A stretch of DNA of 13,632 nt from Desulfurococcales archaeon (GCA_027016915.1 JALURJ010000128.1:1-13632); one strand, 5' to 3'. Counted from the first letter of the stretch, positions 1 through 6,613 are shown. The notes: a model not told the origin generated them from the letters alone. Made by a program: numbers and translations.

Positions 1-53
1 CCCCAGGAGACCCTGAGCTTCCCCGAGCCCCTAGCCATGACCCTAACCCGCAT
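1..53 (-). CDS. N-terminal fragment of a leftward gene (unidentified)
   Basis: An open frame begins at an ATG on the minus strand (53-51) and stays open for 17 full codons to the window edge, starting MRVRVMARGSGKLRV. A second in-frame ATG lies at 38-36. The first ATG sits about 24 bp from the centre of the TATA-like element at 73-80, the distance expected for a leaderless archaeal transcript. The fragment is too short to recognise; it is basic and shows no motif. The evidence is only the open frame and the promoter distance, so it could be a chance frame. Confidence 0.4.
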   Translation of the reverse strand, partial: MRVRVMARGSGKLRVSW

Positions 54-72
54 CCTAAATTAGCTGGCCTGG

Positions 73-80
73 GATAAATA
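73..80. promoter_or_regulatory. TATA-like element between divergent starts
   Basis: The element GATAAATA reads as a TATA box on both strands (TATTTATC on minus). Its centre is about 26 bp from the TTG start at 103 and about 24 bp from the minus-strand ATG at 53. Archaeal transcription starts about 25 bp from the TATA centre, so both genes could be leaderless and share this element. A further AT-rich patch at 54-62 could serve the leftward gene poorly, as it is too close. Confidence 0.5.
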
Positions 81-102
81 GGGTTGCCAGGTGCCCTGAG
101 GG

Positions 103-966
103 TTGGCGAAGAGAAAGCTGCTGAGGGAGCTGGCCGAAAGGATCCTCGGCGTGGAGGAGGCATCCAGGATCTGGAAAAGGATAGAGGTTATAGGAGACAT
201 AGCTGTGATCAGGAGGCCATTCGACTACCCTGTCGAGAAGCTTAAACCGCTAGCCGAGGAAATCCTGAGGGTCATGCCCCACGTGAGGTCTGTGTGGTGT
301 TCGGTCAGCGAGGTCCGCGGAACCTATAGGGTCCGCGAATACACGCACCTGGCCGGCGAGCCTAGAAGCGAGACGGTCTACAAGGAGATGGGCTGCCTCT
401 TCAAGCTCGACATAAGGAAGGTCTACGTCTCGCCTAGGCTGAACTACGAGCATAGCAGGATAGCCAGGCTGGCCAGGCCCGGCGAGGTAGTGGTGAACAT
501 GTTCGCTGGCGTAGGCCTGTTCTCCATAATCCTGGCTAAGAAGGCAGGTGTGTCCAAGGTTTATTCCATAGACATAAACCCCGAAGCATACAGGTACATG
601 GTGGAGAACGTCAGGCTCAACAGGGTAGAGGGCGTAGTTGTACCCCTGCTAGGCGATGCTGCCCAGGTGGTTGAGGAGAAGCTTGTAGGCATCGCCGACA
701 GGGTCCTCATGCCCATGCCTGACCTCTCCTACAAATACCTCCCCCAGGCGCTGAAAGCCCTTCGCCCAGGCTTCCAGGGGTATCTCCACGTCTACGAGTT
801 CACCTTCGCGGGTCCCGGCGAGAACCCTGTAGAGCTGGTTGTCAGGAAGTTCAAGTCCAGGCTCAGCGAGCTGGGCGTGGAGCACCGCGTCGAGTATGCT
901 AGGGTTGTTAGGACCGTGGGGCCGCGTAGGTATCAGGTTGTAGTGGACTTCTCGGTCCACACATAG
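103..966 (+). CDS. aTrm5a-type tRNA-Phe G37 methyltransferase (Taw21/Taw22-like)
   Basis: Class I SAM-dependent methyltransferase of the archaeal Trm5/Taw2 family, 287 aa. The start is TTG at 103 because an in-frame TGA lies at 97-99 and the TATA element is 26 bp upstream. The protein begins almost at the D2 domain (VIGDIAVIRRP near residue 30), so the N-terminal D1 domain is short or absent. Visible motifs are SPRL at 110-113, the SAM loop NMFAGVGLF at 132-140, DINP at 157-160, and MPMP at 203-206 in place of the NLP motif of ordinary Trm5. In Pyrococcus abyssi aTrm5a/Taw22 the matching site is P260-x-P262. Such enzymes methylate C7 of imG-14 to give imG2, and some also make m1G37; a Sulfolobus member is known to do only the C7 step. 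Which applies here cannot be read from sequence. Taw2 is the alternative. Taw3 lies about 3 kb away. Confidence 0.78.
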   Translation: MAKRKLLRELAERILGVEEASRIWKRIEVIGDIAVIRRPFDYPVEKLKPLAEEILRVMPHVRSVWCSVSEVRGTYRVREYTHLAGEPRSETVYKEMGCLFKLDIRKVYVSPRLNYEHSRIARLARPGEVVVNMFAGVGLFSIILAKKAGVSKVYSIDINPEAYRYMVENVRLNRVEGVVVPLLGDAAQVVEEKLVGIADRVLMPMPDLSYKYLPQALKALRPGFQGYLHVYEFTFAGPGENPVELVVRKFKSRLSELGVEHRVEYARVVRTVGPRRYQVVVDFSVHT

Positions 967-980
967 CCTGCCGGGAATAC

Positions 981-989
981 GATATATTT
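981..989 (+). promoter_or_regulatory. TATA box of the ClpP/SDH-fold peptidase gene
   Basis: GATATATTT lies in the 54-base gap after the methyltransferase. Initiation about 25 bp downstream would fall near 1011, leaving a short leader that carries AGGTGG at 1014-1019 before the ATG at 1030. Confidence 0.5.
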
Positions 990-1029
990 CCGCACGGCAG
1001 AATGATTATCTACAGGTGGGGTGTGCAGC

Positions 1030-1908
1030 ATGGATGGGTCCCAGGTCATCGGCATGCTAGACCCCATGGCCCTCCTCTTCTGGCTACTGCTGCTCTACAC
1101 TTTGGTGCACCCCTACTTCAGGCATAAGGCCCTCCAGAACGCCAGGCTTAGGCTCATCAGGGCGATGGAGAGGAGGTATGGGTGGCGCGTCATAACGATG
1201 ATACATAGGCAGGAGAGGATAGGGTTCTTCGGCATCCCGGTCTACAGGTTCATAGACATAGAGGACTCGGAGAACGTGATCAGGGCTATACGTTCCACCC
1301 CGCCCGACCAGCCTATAGCCCTTATCCTCCACACGCCGGGTGGCCTAGTGCTGGCTGCCTCCCAGATAGCCATGGCTCTGAAGAGGCACCCGGCCAGGAA
1401 GATAGTGATAGTGCCGCACTACGCCATGAGCGGCGGCACCCTAATAGCGTTGGCAGCCGACGAGATAAGGATGGATCCAAGCGCCGTCCTAGGCCCCCTG
1501 GATCCCCAGCTCCAGACCCCGCATGGCGCCTTCCCGGCCCCCTCGCTCCTCAAGGTGGCTAAGGAGAAGGGGGCGGAAGCCGACGACTCCACCCTGATAT
1601 ACGCGGATGTGGCTGAGAAGGCCCTCAGGGAGATACAGAGGACCATTGTGAAGCTGCTGAGCGACAAGATGTCTGAAGAGAAGGCTTTGGAGATAGCTAA
1701 GAGGCTTACAGAGGGATACTATACGCACGACTATCCCATAACCTTTGAGGAGGCCAAGGAGATGGGGCTCCCCGTGAGCGAAGACATGCCCCCAGAAGTG
1801 TACACGTTGATGGAGCTTTACCCTCAAGCATTGCAGCAGAGGCCCGGCGTCGAGTATCTGCCGAGGCCCCAGCTACCATACTATGGCAGGAAGGGTAGAG
1901 AAGGCTAG
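1030..1908 (+). CDS. Membrane-anchored ClpP/SDH-fold serine peptidase
   Basis: Putative serine peptidase of the SDH/SppA-like Clp-fold family, 292 aa. Residues about 12-27 form one hydrophobic helix (LLFWLLLLYTL), so it is probably tethered to the membrane with the catalytic domain in the cytosol. HTPGG at about 101-105 fits the oxyanion region and AMSGGT at about 132-137 holds the presumed nucleophile Ser134; AADEIRMDP and VLGPLDPQ follow, as in this family. The ATG at 1030 is preferred over the in-frame GTG at 1021 because AGGTGG at 1014-1019 is 10 bases upstream of it but almost touches the GTG. The substrate is unknown; homologues are thought to act in membrane protein turnover. Its stop is one base from the stop of the opposing PhoH gene. 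Confidence 0.85.
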   Translation: MDGSQVIGMLDPMALLFWLLLLYTLVHPYFRHKALQNARLRLIRAMERRYGWRVITMIHRQERIGFFGIPVYRFIDIEDSENVIRAIRSTPPDQPIALILHTPGGLVLAASQIAMALKRHPARKIVIVPHYAMSGGTLIALAADEIRMDPSAVLGPLDPQLQTPHGAFPAPSLLKVAKEKGAEADDSTLIYADVAEKALREIQRTIVKLLSDKMSEEKALEIAKRLTEGYYTHDYPITFEEAKEMGLPVSEDMPPEVYTLMELYPQALQQRPGVEYLPRPQLPYYGRKGREG

Positions 1909-1909
1909 G

Positions 1910-3073
1910 CTACTTGCGTCTCCTACCCTTTCTTGGCGAGGGCCTGGCAACCTCGATGGCCCTTATACCGACACCCATGAGTTTCCTAAACACGGCGTCG
2001 AGGAACTTGACATGGAACCCCTTCTGCCCGACGAAGGCGCCGAACGCCTCTGTTGAGACCCTAAAGGCGAGCTCCGGGCCGGCGAAGTCGGCGTCGGCGA
2101 CGTGCTTGTAAACCCAGCTGACTGGGTGTATCGCCCTGACGAAGCTGGAGAAGTCCAGCGTTAGCTCTACCGCCCTCAGCCTCAGGTCGACGTCCGCCTC
2201 TATCTTCTCTATCCTCTCGCCACCCCTGCCCACCAGCCTGCCCAGGAACCCCTCCTTGACCACTATGAGCCCGTCGGGGGTGTGCTCGCTGGTTATCTCG
2301 AACCTCTTCTTCTCCTCGACGAACTCCACGGCCGTGATTATGTCGGCGTCGGGCGCGTGGACCCTGGCCACGTCGACTATGTTCTTCTCGATCTCGTTGA
2401 GAGGCCTGCTCCTCATCCTAGTCTCCAGCAGCAACCTTATACCCCTCTTAGCGCCGGGCCTCACTATGTCCTTGATACCCAGGTCAACCACTGCAGCCTT
2501 CTCCTCCCCCAGTAACACCTCCCTTATCAGGGTCGCACCGTCCTGGGTTCCAGGGCTCCGCTGGAACACCGGGTCGCCTGCCACTACAAGTTTACTATTG
2601 TGCCCTATCCTCATCATGACCTCGACGGCGCTTTCGGGAGAGACGCTCTGAGCGTCGTCCAGGAATATCAATGCCTCGTCGAAGGTCCTGCCTCTCAGGT
2701 AGTGGGTGTCTGCCAGCACTATCCTACCATCTTTCAGCATCTTCTCTACGTTCTCCCACTCCACGAACCCTGACAGTATGTCCCTCAGGTATGCTGAGGC
2801 CATTTCGAAGTACTGGCTTCCCAGGTCGGCAACTGTGTATTCCTTCCCCGTCACCACGTCAACAACTGGTCTGGATATGATGAATCTCCTATACCTACCT
2901 TCCAGTACAGAGTCTATGCCGTATAGGAGGCTGAAAAGACTCTTCCCAGTGCCCGTCGGGCCGAACACACCTACTATGTCGTAGCTGGCGCTGCTGAGCG
3001 CCTCCTTCAGCCGCTCCTGGCCGGGGCTCATTGGTTTCAATCTATCGAAGACCTCGCCCATGCCACCACCCAT
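1910..3073 (-). CDS. PhoH-type ATPase with C-terminal KH-like motifs
   Basis: PhoH-family P-loop ATPase, 387 aa, probably an RNA-dependent ATPase or helicase-like factor in the cytosol. Walker A GPTGTGKS is at 38-45, Walker B LIFLDDAQ at 135-142, and VVAGDP at about 163-168 is the sensor-like strand. After about residue 265 come two KH-like stretches, each with a GxxG loop: LVGRGGERI at 280-288 and FVGQKGFHV at 347-355. The tail (PRKGRRRK) is very basic. The start at 3073 is supported by a TATA box about 25 bp upstream, implying a leaderless mRNA; a second ATG at 3061 is possible. The PhoH core plus KH fits a role in RNA processing or decay, but the exact target is unknown. Confidence 0.9.
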   Translation of the reverse strand: MGGGMGEVFDRLKPMSPGQERLKEALSSASYDIVGVFGPTGTGKSLFSLLYGIDSVLEGRYRRFIISRPVVDVVTGKEYTVADLGSQYFEMASAYLRDILSGFVEWENVEKMLKDGRIVLADTHYLRGRTFDEALIFLDDAQSVSPESAVEVMMRIGHNSKLVVAGDPVFQRSPGTQDGATLIREVLLGEEKAAVVDLGIKDIVRPGAKRGIRLLLETRMRSRPLNEIEKNIVDVARVHAPDADIITAVEFVEEKKRFEITSEHTPDGLIVVKEGFLGRLVGRGGERIEKIEADVDLRLRAVELTLDFSSFVRAIHPVSWVYKHVADADFAGPELAFRVSTEAFGAFVGQKGFHVKFLDAVFRKLMGVGIRAIEVARPSPRKGRRRK

Positions 3074-3093
3074 TGTTTGGGAAGCGGAGAGGC

Positions 3094-3105
3094 GAATATA
3101 AATTT
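3094..3105 (-). promoter_or_regulatory. TATA box of the PhoH gene
   Basis: On the minus strand this reads TAAATTTATATT. Its centre is about 26 bp from the ATG at 3073, so the transcript would start at or next to the start codon. Confidence 0.55.
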
Positions 3106-3140
3106 AGGGTAAAGGATCATAATTTGCGTAAAACGGTGTC

Positions 3141-3148
3141 CCGAAAAA
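3141..3148 (-). terminator. T-tract after the cysteine-rich gene
   Basis: On the minus strand the TAA stop of the cysteine-rich gene is followed directly by TTTTT. Archaeal RNA polymerase often terminates at such T-tracts without a hairpin. The PhoH promoter lies just beyond, so termination here would separate the two units. Confidence 0.4.
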
Positions 3149-3508
3149 TTACTTTTTCTTGCAGGGAGGCTCTAGAGGGTCTCCTACAGGCCTGCTGAGT
3201 AGGAAGCAGAGCTTGCTCAGCGAGCCGTAGAACACGCATTCACTGCAGCTCTCGGCCCTGGCTCCCTCGGCCGTGAGGCCCAGGCCCTCGGCCGTGGGCT
3301 CGGCTACCACGCCTTCGGCCTGGGCGGCCCTGGCAAGTTCAGCTGCCCTTTCCTCCCCAGCGCGTGCCGGCACCTCCACCGGCTTATAGTTTCGGCAACG
3401 CTCATACCGGGTCGTCATGCATGGAAAGGCGAGTGGATTCACGACTCTACCTAGGACTCGGCAGTAGATGGCAGCATCCCTCCGTTCGGCGTGGGGGCAT
3501 TGAGGCAC
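3149..3508 (-). CDS. Small protein with a duplicated four-cysteine motif (unknown)
   Basis: I do not recognise this 119-aa protein. It has eight cysteines in two groups: C4, C16, C30, C38 and C88, C91, C101, C116. The two halves resemble each other: CRVLGRVVNPLAFPC (16-30) aligns with CFLLSRPVGDPLEPPC (101-116), and both are preceded by another cysteine 12-13 residues upstream. They are joined by an Ala/Glu-rich linker at about 45-86. This pattern suggests an internal duplication with two metal or Fe-S sites, though disulfides are possible in a thermophile. There is no signal peptide or membrane helix. The start is GTG at 3508, with GGGGAGATGA just upstream. It lies 17 bases after the seven-helix membrane protein gene on the same strand, so the two probably share a transcript. 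Confidence 0.75.
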   Translation of the reverse strand: MPQCPHAERRDAAIYCRVLGRVVNPLAFPCMTTRYERCRNYKPVEVPARAGEERAAELARAAQAEGVVAEPTAEGLGLTAEGARAESCSECVFYGSLSKLCFLLSRPVGDPLEPPCKKK

Positions 3509-3525
3509 AGCTCATCTCCCCGGCG

Positions 3526-4215
3526 TCAGCTCTGCCTTGTGAGTAGGTATAGGCCTAGGACTAGGAGTGCTGAGGGTATGACTCCACCAAAAGCGTACCA
3601 TAGCCCCAGCGTCAGGGTTCCAGTTTCCTTTGCCACGGTGTAGAGGGGCAGCGTCACGCCATGTATTATGAAGCCTAAACCCATTGCTAGCGAGGCCGGG
3701 TCTCGGGTCACCCTCCACATTTTTAGCAGAATGTACGCACCCACTATCAGGGCGACGGGCACCAGTATGCCGAGAACCCTGCCTGCACTGGACAGGAGTA
3801 TTCTTGTGCTTACAGGCTCTATGCTGGAGAAGTTGGTCATGAACGTCCATAGAATACCGCCCACAAGTATAGATAGGGGTGCAACGAAGTACTCTACCGT
3901 TCCCCGGCGATTGGCGAGTTCTAGGACGAAGAGAACCTCAGCGGTTGCCCACGCCATTATTAGTACACCCCTAACGCCGTCGAGGAATAGGAGGAATCTT
4001 AGCTCTGTGGAGGGAGTCTCGTCCCAGCCGCCCCACGTTAGGAGCCTTCCAGATATGTAGCCGTCCATGATGCTCTGCGTGGCAACGGCCAGTATACCTA
4101 GGAATAGTATGAGGGATGCCTCGAACCCCGTGCGCCTATAGATCACGTATGCTATGGCGGCAGATATGAATAGAAAGGCAGCCGTCGCGTATGGGAACAG
4201 CTGTTCGGCTTGCAT
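3526..4215 (-). CDS. Seven-helix integral membrane protein (unknown)
   Basis: Hydrophobic protein of 229 aa with about seven predicted membrane helices at residues 7-26, 34-50, 74-98, 110-128, 144-164, 172-192 and 203-225, judged by eye. The last helix has no lysine, so it is not a retinal-binding rhodopsin. I see no catalytic or ligand motif. GTG at 4224 is in frame, but the ATG at 4215 is preferred because GAGGTG is six bases upstream of it and the TATA box is about 25 bp away. It is followed after 17 bases by the cysteine-duplicated protein, which suggests a joint job. It could be a receptor, a transporter subunit or a membrane electron-transfer partner; nothing in the sequence decides. 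Confidence 0.75.
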   Translation of the reverse strand: MQAEQLFPYATAAFLFISAAIAYVIYRRTGFEASLILFLGILAVATQSIMDGYISGRLLTWGGWDETPSTELRFLLFLDGVRGVLIMAWATAEVLFVLELANRRGTVEYFVAPLSILVGGILWTFMTNFSSIEPVSTRILLSSAGRVLGILVPVALIVGAYILLKMWRVTRDPASLAMGLGFIIHGVTLPLYTVAKETGTLTLGLWYAFGGVIPSALLVLGLYLLTRQS

Positions 4216-4233
4216 TGAGCACACCTCTACATC

Positions 4234-4246
4234 ATTTATTTAAATT
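4234..4246 (-). promoter_or_regulatory. TATA box of the seven-helix protein operon
   Basis: Reads AATTTAAATAAAT on minus. The centre is about 25 bp from the ATG at 4215. The gap from 4225 to 4286 also receives transcription from Taw3, whose stop is followed by a TTTT run at about 4280-4284, a weak terminator candidate. Confidence 0.5.
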
Positions 4247-4286
4247 AGAGGCGGAGCGGTTGGCCTGCATTTAACTAGGCTTAAAA

Positions 4287-4922
4287 TTATGGGTGGACAT
4301 TATAAAAATTAGGTCCGCCGCCCCTGGGCCTTGCCTCCTCCAACACTCTGGCCAGTCTTCTAAGCCTTTCCCTCCCCTCGGCTACAGCATTATTGGCGTG
4401 GTCGATCAGCCTTGCCAAATATTCCTCTCCAACCAGGACTCTATCCTTCTCCTTGAGGGGGGCAACTATCCTTATCCCCGTCCTCAGCTCCACGATGATA
4501 CCCTTGGACGTCTTTGAAAGTATCCCGCTGTGCTTGAACCCTGCCTCACGGGCTATGCGAAGCACTTCGTAGGCCTCCTCCTCGTCGTAGCAGACCACGT
4601 GTATTATTGGCCCTGCCGCTACGAGCCAAAAGGTGTGTGAGGCTGGCTTTGAAAGTATGCTCATGACCTCTTCGAGGGACACGGGGTCATGCGACCTAAA
4701 AACCACCGTGGATCCCTCCCTTGTCCAAGGCTTCTCCGCATCGACTATTGTTATCCTGCCGCTGCAAGAACTCGTCGTGTACGATTTGGACCTTTCGAAG
4801 AATTTTCGGAGAACCTCCTCTATTCCGGGGTCCAGGTAGCCTATCTCCCGGTCCTCAGCGATCCTTCTCCTAAACTCCTCCTTCCTCCTAAGCCACTGCT
4901 TAAGTGGAGGCTTCCGCACCAA
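4287..4922 (-). CDS. taw3: tRNA-Phe wyosine N4-methyltransferase Taw3
   Basis: Archaeal TYW3/Taw3 homologue, 211 aa, the usual length. The family signature SSCSGRI is at about 51-57, after a basic helix-rich N-terminus that includes LDPGIEEVL. Taw3 uses SAM to methylate N4 of the tricyclic base at position 37 of tRNA-Phe; in crenarchaea the substrate is thought to be imG2, giving mimG. The first possible start is TTG at 4922, and the next codon is GTG (4919) which could equally be used; GGCGGT lies directly upstream. It is divergent from the MetRS beta gene across about 70 bp. The identity is firm from the motif; the precise substrate is inferred from the crenarchaeal setting and from the aTrm5a-type gene at 103-966. 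Confidence 0.92.
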   Translation of the reverse strand: MVRKPPLKQWLRRKEEFRRRIAEDREIGYLDPGIEEVLRKFFERSKSYTTSSCSGRITIVDAEKPWTREGSTVVFRSHDPVSLEEVMSILSKPASHTFWLVAAGPIIHVVCYDEEEAYEVLRIAREAGFKHSGILSKTSKGIIVELRTGIRIVAPLKEKDRVLVGEEYLARLIDHANNAVAEGRERLRRLARVLEEARPRGGGPNFYNVHP

Positions 4923-4956
4923 ACCGCCGCATCCATTATACGTTGCTGGGCGAAGT

Positions 4957-4971
4957 AATAATATCTTTATA
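4957..4971. promoter_or_regulatory. AT-rich promoter core between taw3 and MetRS beta
   Basis: The stretch TAATAATATCTTTAT serves both directions. On plus, CTTTATA at 4965-4971 is about 25 bp from the GTG at 4992, implying a leaderless transcript. On minus, GATATTATTA gives a predicted start near 4936, leaving a leader of about 14 bases before taw3. Confidence 0.45.
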
Positions 4972-4991
4972 GAGGCGTTAACCAGTACAGC

Positions 4992-5342
4992 GTGGTGGGC
5001 TCCTTGGAGGGCGATGTCATAACGATAGATGAGTTCGCCCGTGTAGACCTTAGGGTTGGCCTGGTAAAGAAGGCTGAGAGGGTGCCTGGCTCCAAGAAGC
5101 TAATAAGGCTAATCGTGGACCTGGGCAGCGAGGAGAGGCAAATCCTGGTTGGCATGGGTGAGTTCTACGGCCCCGAGCACTTTACAGGGAAGAGGGTTGT
5201 AGTGGTTGCAAATCTAGCACCCAAGAAGATGATGGGCTACGTGAGCCAGGGGATGGTTCTGGCTGCCGGGTGCGGGAGAGGGGAGAAGCCGGTCCTCCTA
5301 ACAGTGGAGGAGGATGTGCCGCCGGGTTCAAAGATCTGCTAG
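4992..5342 (+). CDS. Stand-alone tRNA-binding domain, MetRS beta subunit-like
   Basis: 116-aa OB-fold tRNA-binding domain of the EMAP/Trbp111/MetRS C-terminal family. The family hallmarks run the whole length: DLRVGLVKKAERVPGSKKL at 19-37, VDLG, RQILVGM, VVVVANLAP at about 72-80 and MMGYVSQGMVLAA at 83-95. In crenarchaea this domain is separate from catalytic MetRS and raises its tRNA affinity; CsaA-like proteins share the fold and are the alternative. Two GTG codons (4992 and 4995) are adjacent; the first is about 25 bp from a TATA box and is likely leaderless. Its 3' end overlaps the opposing thiolase gene by 15 bases. The catalytic MetRS is not in the window. Confidence 0.85.
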   Translation: MVGSLEGDVITIDEFARVDLRVGLVKKAERVPGSKKLIRLIVDLGSEERQILVGMGEFYGPEHFTGKRVVVVANLAPKKMMGYVSQGMVLAAGCGRGEKPVLLTVEEDVPPGSKIC

Positions 5343-6281
5343 CACACCTATCCTGGATAGGAGTTCGCACACCTTGCAGACCCCCCTATTATAGGACGTA
5401 GGCTCTCCACACACCCTACAAGCGGGGAGTTCGGGCAGCCCCCTGTACCGGTCCAGGGTTTTTTCCACGAGTCTGTCCACGAGTTCCAGCAGTCTAAGAA
5501 GAGAGCCGGGGTGCTTCTCCTCTAACTTGTAAAGGTGCTCCCTCACCTTAGCCCTAAGCGTGGGTCTCATTTCTATGTACCGGCACTCGGTCTCCTGGAA
5601 CCTGAAACCCTTAAGGTAAGAGTACATCGTGGTCTCCCACTCGTAGATCTTGCGGAGCGGTTTAACCCTCTGGACGAAGCGTCTGCTAAGCCTGGGAGCC
5701 AGAGGGTGCTGACGTATAAGCCTTACAGGGTCGCCGCGTAAAATGTTCATTATCGCCGTCTGGGCCTCGTCGTCCAGGTTGTGGGCGGTAGCCGTCCTGT
5801 CAACGCCCAGGATCTTGGCGTACTGGTTGATTATCCTTCTCCTCAGCGTGCCGCAGTATGTGCAGGGCGACACGTTAAGCCTCTGGGCCTGCGACCTGGC
5901 AACGATCTCGTCCAGGCTGTGGCCGACATGCTCCCTTATACTTGTGAAGATTACGTCGACCCCCCGCTCGGAGGCGTATTTCCTTATCTTCTCCATATCC
6001 TCCCTCCTATTGTACCCGGCGATCCCCTCCTCTATGGAGAGGCCAACCAGCTTGGAGGGGTCATGGGTCTCGGCCATTATGTCGAGAAGTACGAAGCTGT
6101 CCTTGCCTCCCGAGAGGGCTAGGAGAACCCTGTCGCTTGGCCGGATCATGCCATACCTCCTAACCTCGGCCAGGGTTCTCTCTTTAACGTCCCCTATGAA
6201 GCATTGTCGGCAGAGGCGTCTGCCCGTATGGGGCTGGTAGATCTCGGCTTCACGCTTCCCGCAGGAGTCGCATAGAACCAT
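5328..6281 (-). CDS. TtuA/Ncs6-family tRNA 2-thiouridine synthetase
   Basis: PP-loop ATPase of the TtuA/NcsA/CTU1 family, 317 aa. It adenylates C2 of a tRNA uridine and inserts sulfur, normally taken from a ubiquitin-like carrier. The parts are complete: N-terminal zinc ribbon C4-x2-C7 and C24-x2-C27, PP-loop SGGKDS at 57-62, C140-x2-C143 (PCTYCG) and C233 (ETECRY), which match the three ligands of the catalytic 4Fe-4S cluster in characterised TtuA, and a C-terminal zinc ribbon C288-x2-C291 and C302-x2-C305. The ATG at 6281 is chosen over GTG at 6290 because GAGGAG lies 8 bases upstream and it gives the family start M-x-x-C-x-x-C. U54 (TtuA) and U34 (NcsA) enzymes cannot be separated by eye. 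It follows the DUF211 gene by five bases, so the two are probably co-transcribed. Confidence 0.9.
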   Translation of the reverse strand: MVLCDSCGKREAEIYQPHTGRRLCRQCFIGDVKERTLAEVRRYGMIRPSDRVLLALSGGKDSFVLLDIMAETHDPSKLVGLSIEEGIAGYNRREDMEKIRKYASERGVDVIFTSIREHVGHSLDEIVARSQAQRLNVSPCTYCGTLRRRIINQYAKILGVDRTATAHNLDDEAQTAIMNILRGDPVRLIRQHPLAPRLSRRFVQRVKPLRKIYEWETTMYSYLKGFRFQETECRYIEMRPTLRAKVREHLYKLEEKHPGSLLRLLELVDRLVEKTLDRYRGLPELPACRVCGEPTSYNRGVCKVCELLSRIGVLADL

Positions 6282-6286
6282 TCCGG

Positions 6287-6577
6287 TCACTCCTCTAGGG
6301 AGCGGGGGATTTCCACCACCTTGCTCCCAGCAACTACCTGGTCAACGCTGTGGATAACTGCCCCGGTCTTCTCTAGAACCTCCTTGACCCTGTCGAAGGG
6401 GACATCGTTCCCCTCTATTACCACTGTGAGACTCAGGGTTTCGACGTCAACCTCGTTAACCGTGACGTTGACTCCCTCTACCCCAGGCAGCTCGGATAGC
6501 ATGCTTGCAAGGTCTACGATGCTGGGCTCACGGAGGGGTTTGAGGACGTCGAGCATAATGCGCCGTATAGCGGTCAT
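6287..6577 (-). CDS. DUF211 family protein
   Basis: Small archaeal protein, 96 aa from the ATG at 6577. The DUF211 pattern is clear: IRRIMLDVLKP near the N-terminus, LPGVEGVNVTVNEVD in the middle and GAVIHSVDQVVAG near the end. The family has a ferredoxin-like fold and forms oligomers; its function is unproven. An in-frame TTG at 6595 would add six residues, but family members begin near IRR and a TATA box at 6614-6620 would give a start near 6592, leaving a short leader before the ATG. The stop lies five bases from the thiolase ATG, and its last codons supply the GAGGAG ribosome binding site for that gene, so translation may be coupled. Confidence 0.88.
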   Translation of the reverse strand: MTAIRRIMLDVLKPLREPSIVDLASMLSELPGVEGVNVTVNEVDVETLSLTVVIEGNDVPFDRVKEVLEKTGAVIHSVDQVVAGSKVVEIPRSLEE

Positions 6578-6613
6578 CCCGGTCCACGCCGACAAATACT
6601 GTTTGTAGGGGAG

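Noticed and set aside
3240..3350. Repeated GGCC-rich words in the cysteine-protein gene suggesting a DNA repeat
   Set aside because: They encode the Ala/Glu-rich linker and are not regular tandem units.
3526..4215. Microbial rhodopsin
   Set aside because: Seven helices fit, but helix seven lacks the retinal-binding lysine and no rhodopsin motifs are present.
5743..6240. 165-aa plus-strand open frame
   Set aside because: Antisense to the clearly identified tRNA thiolase; no motif.
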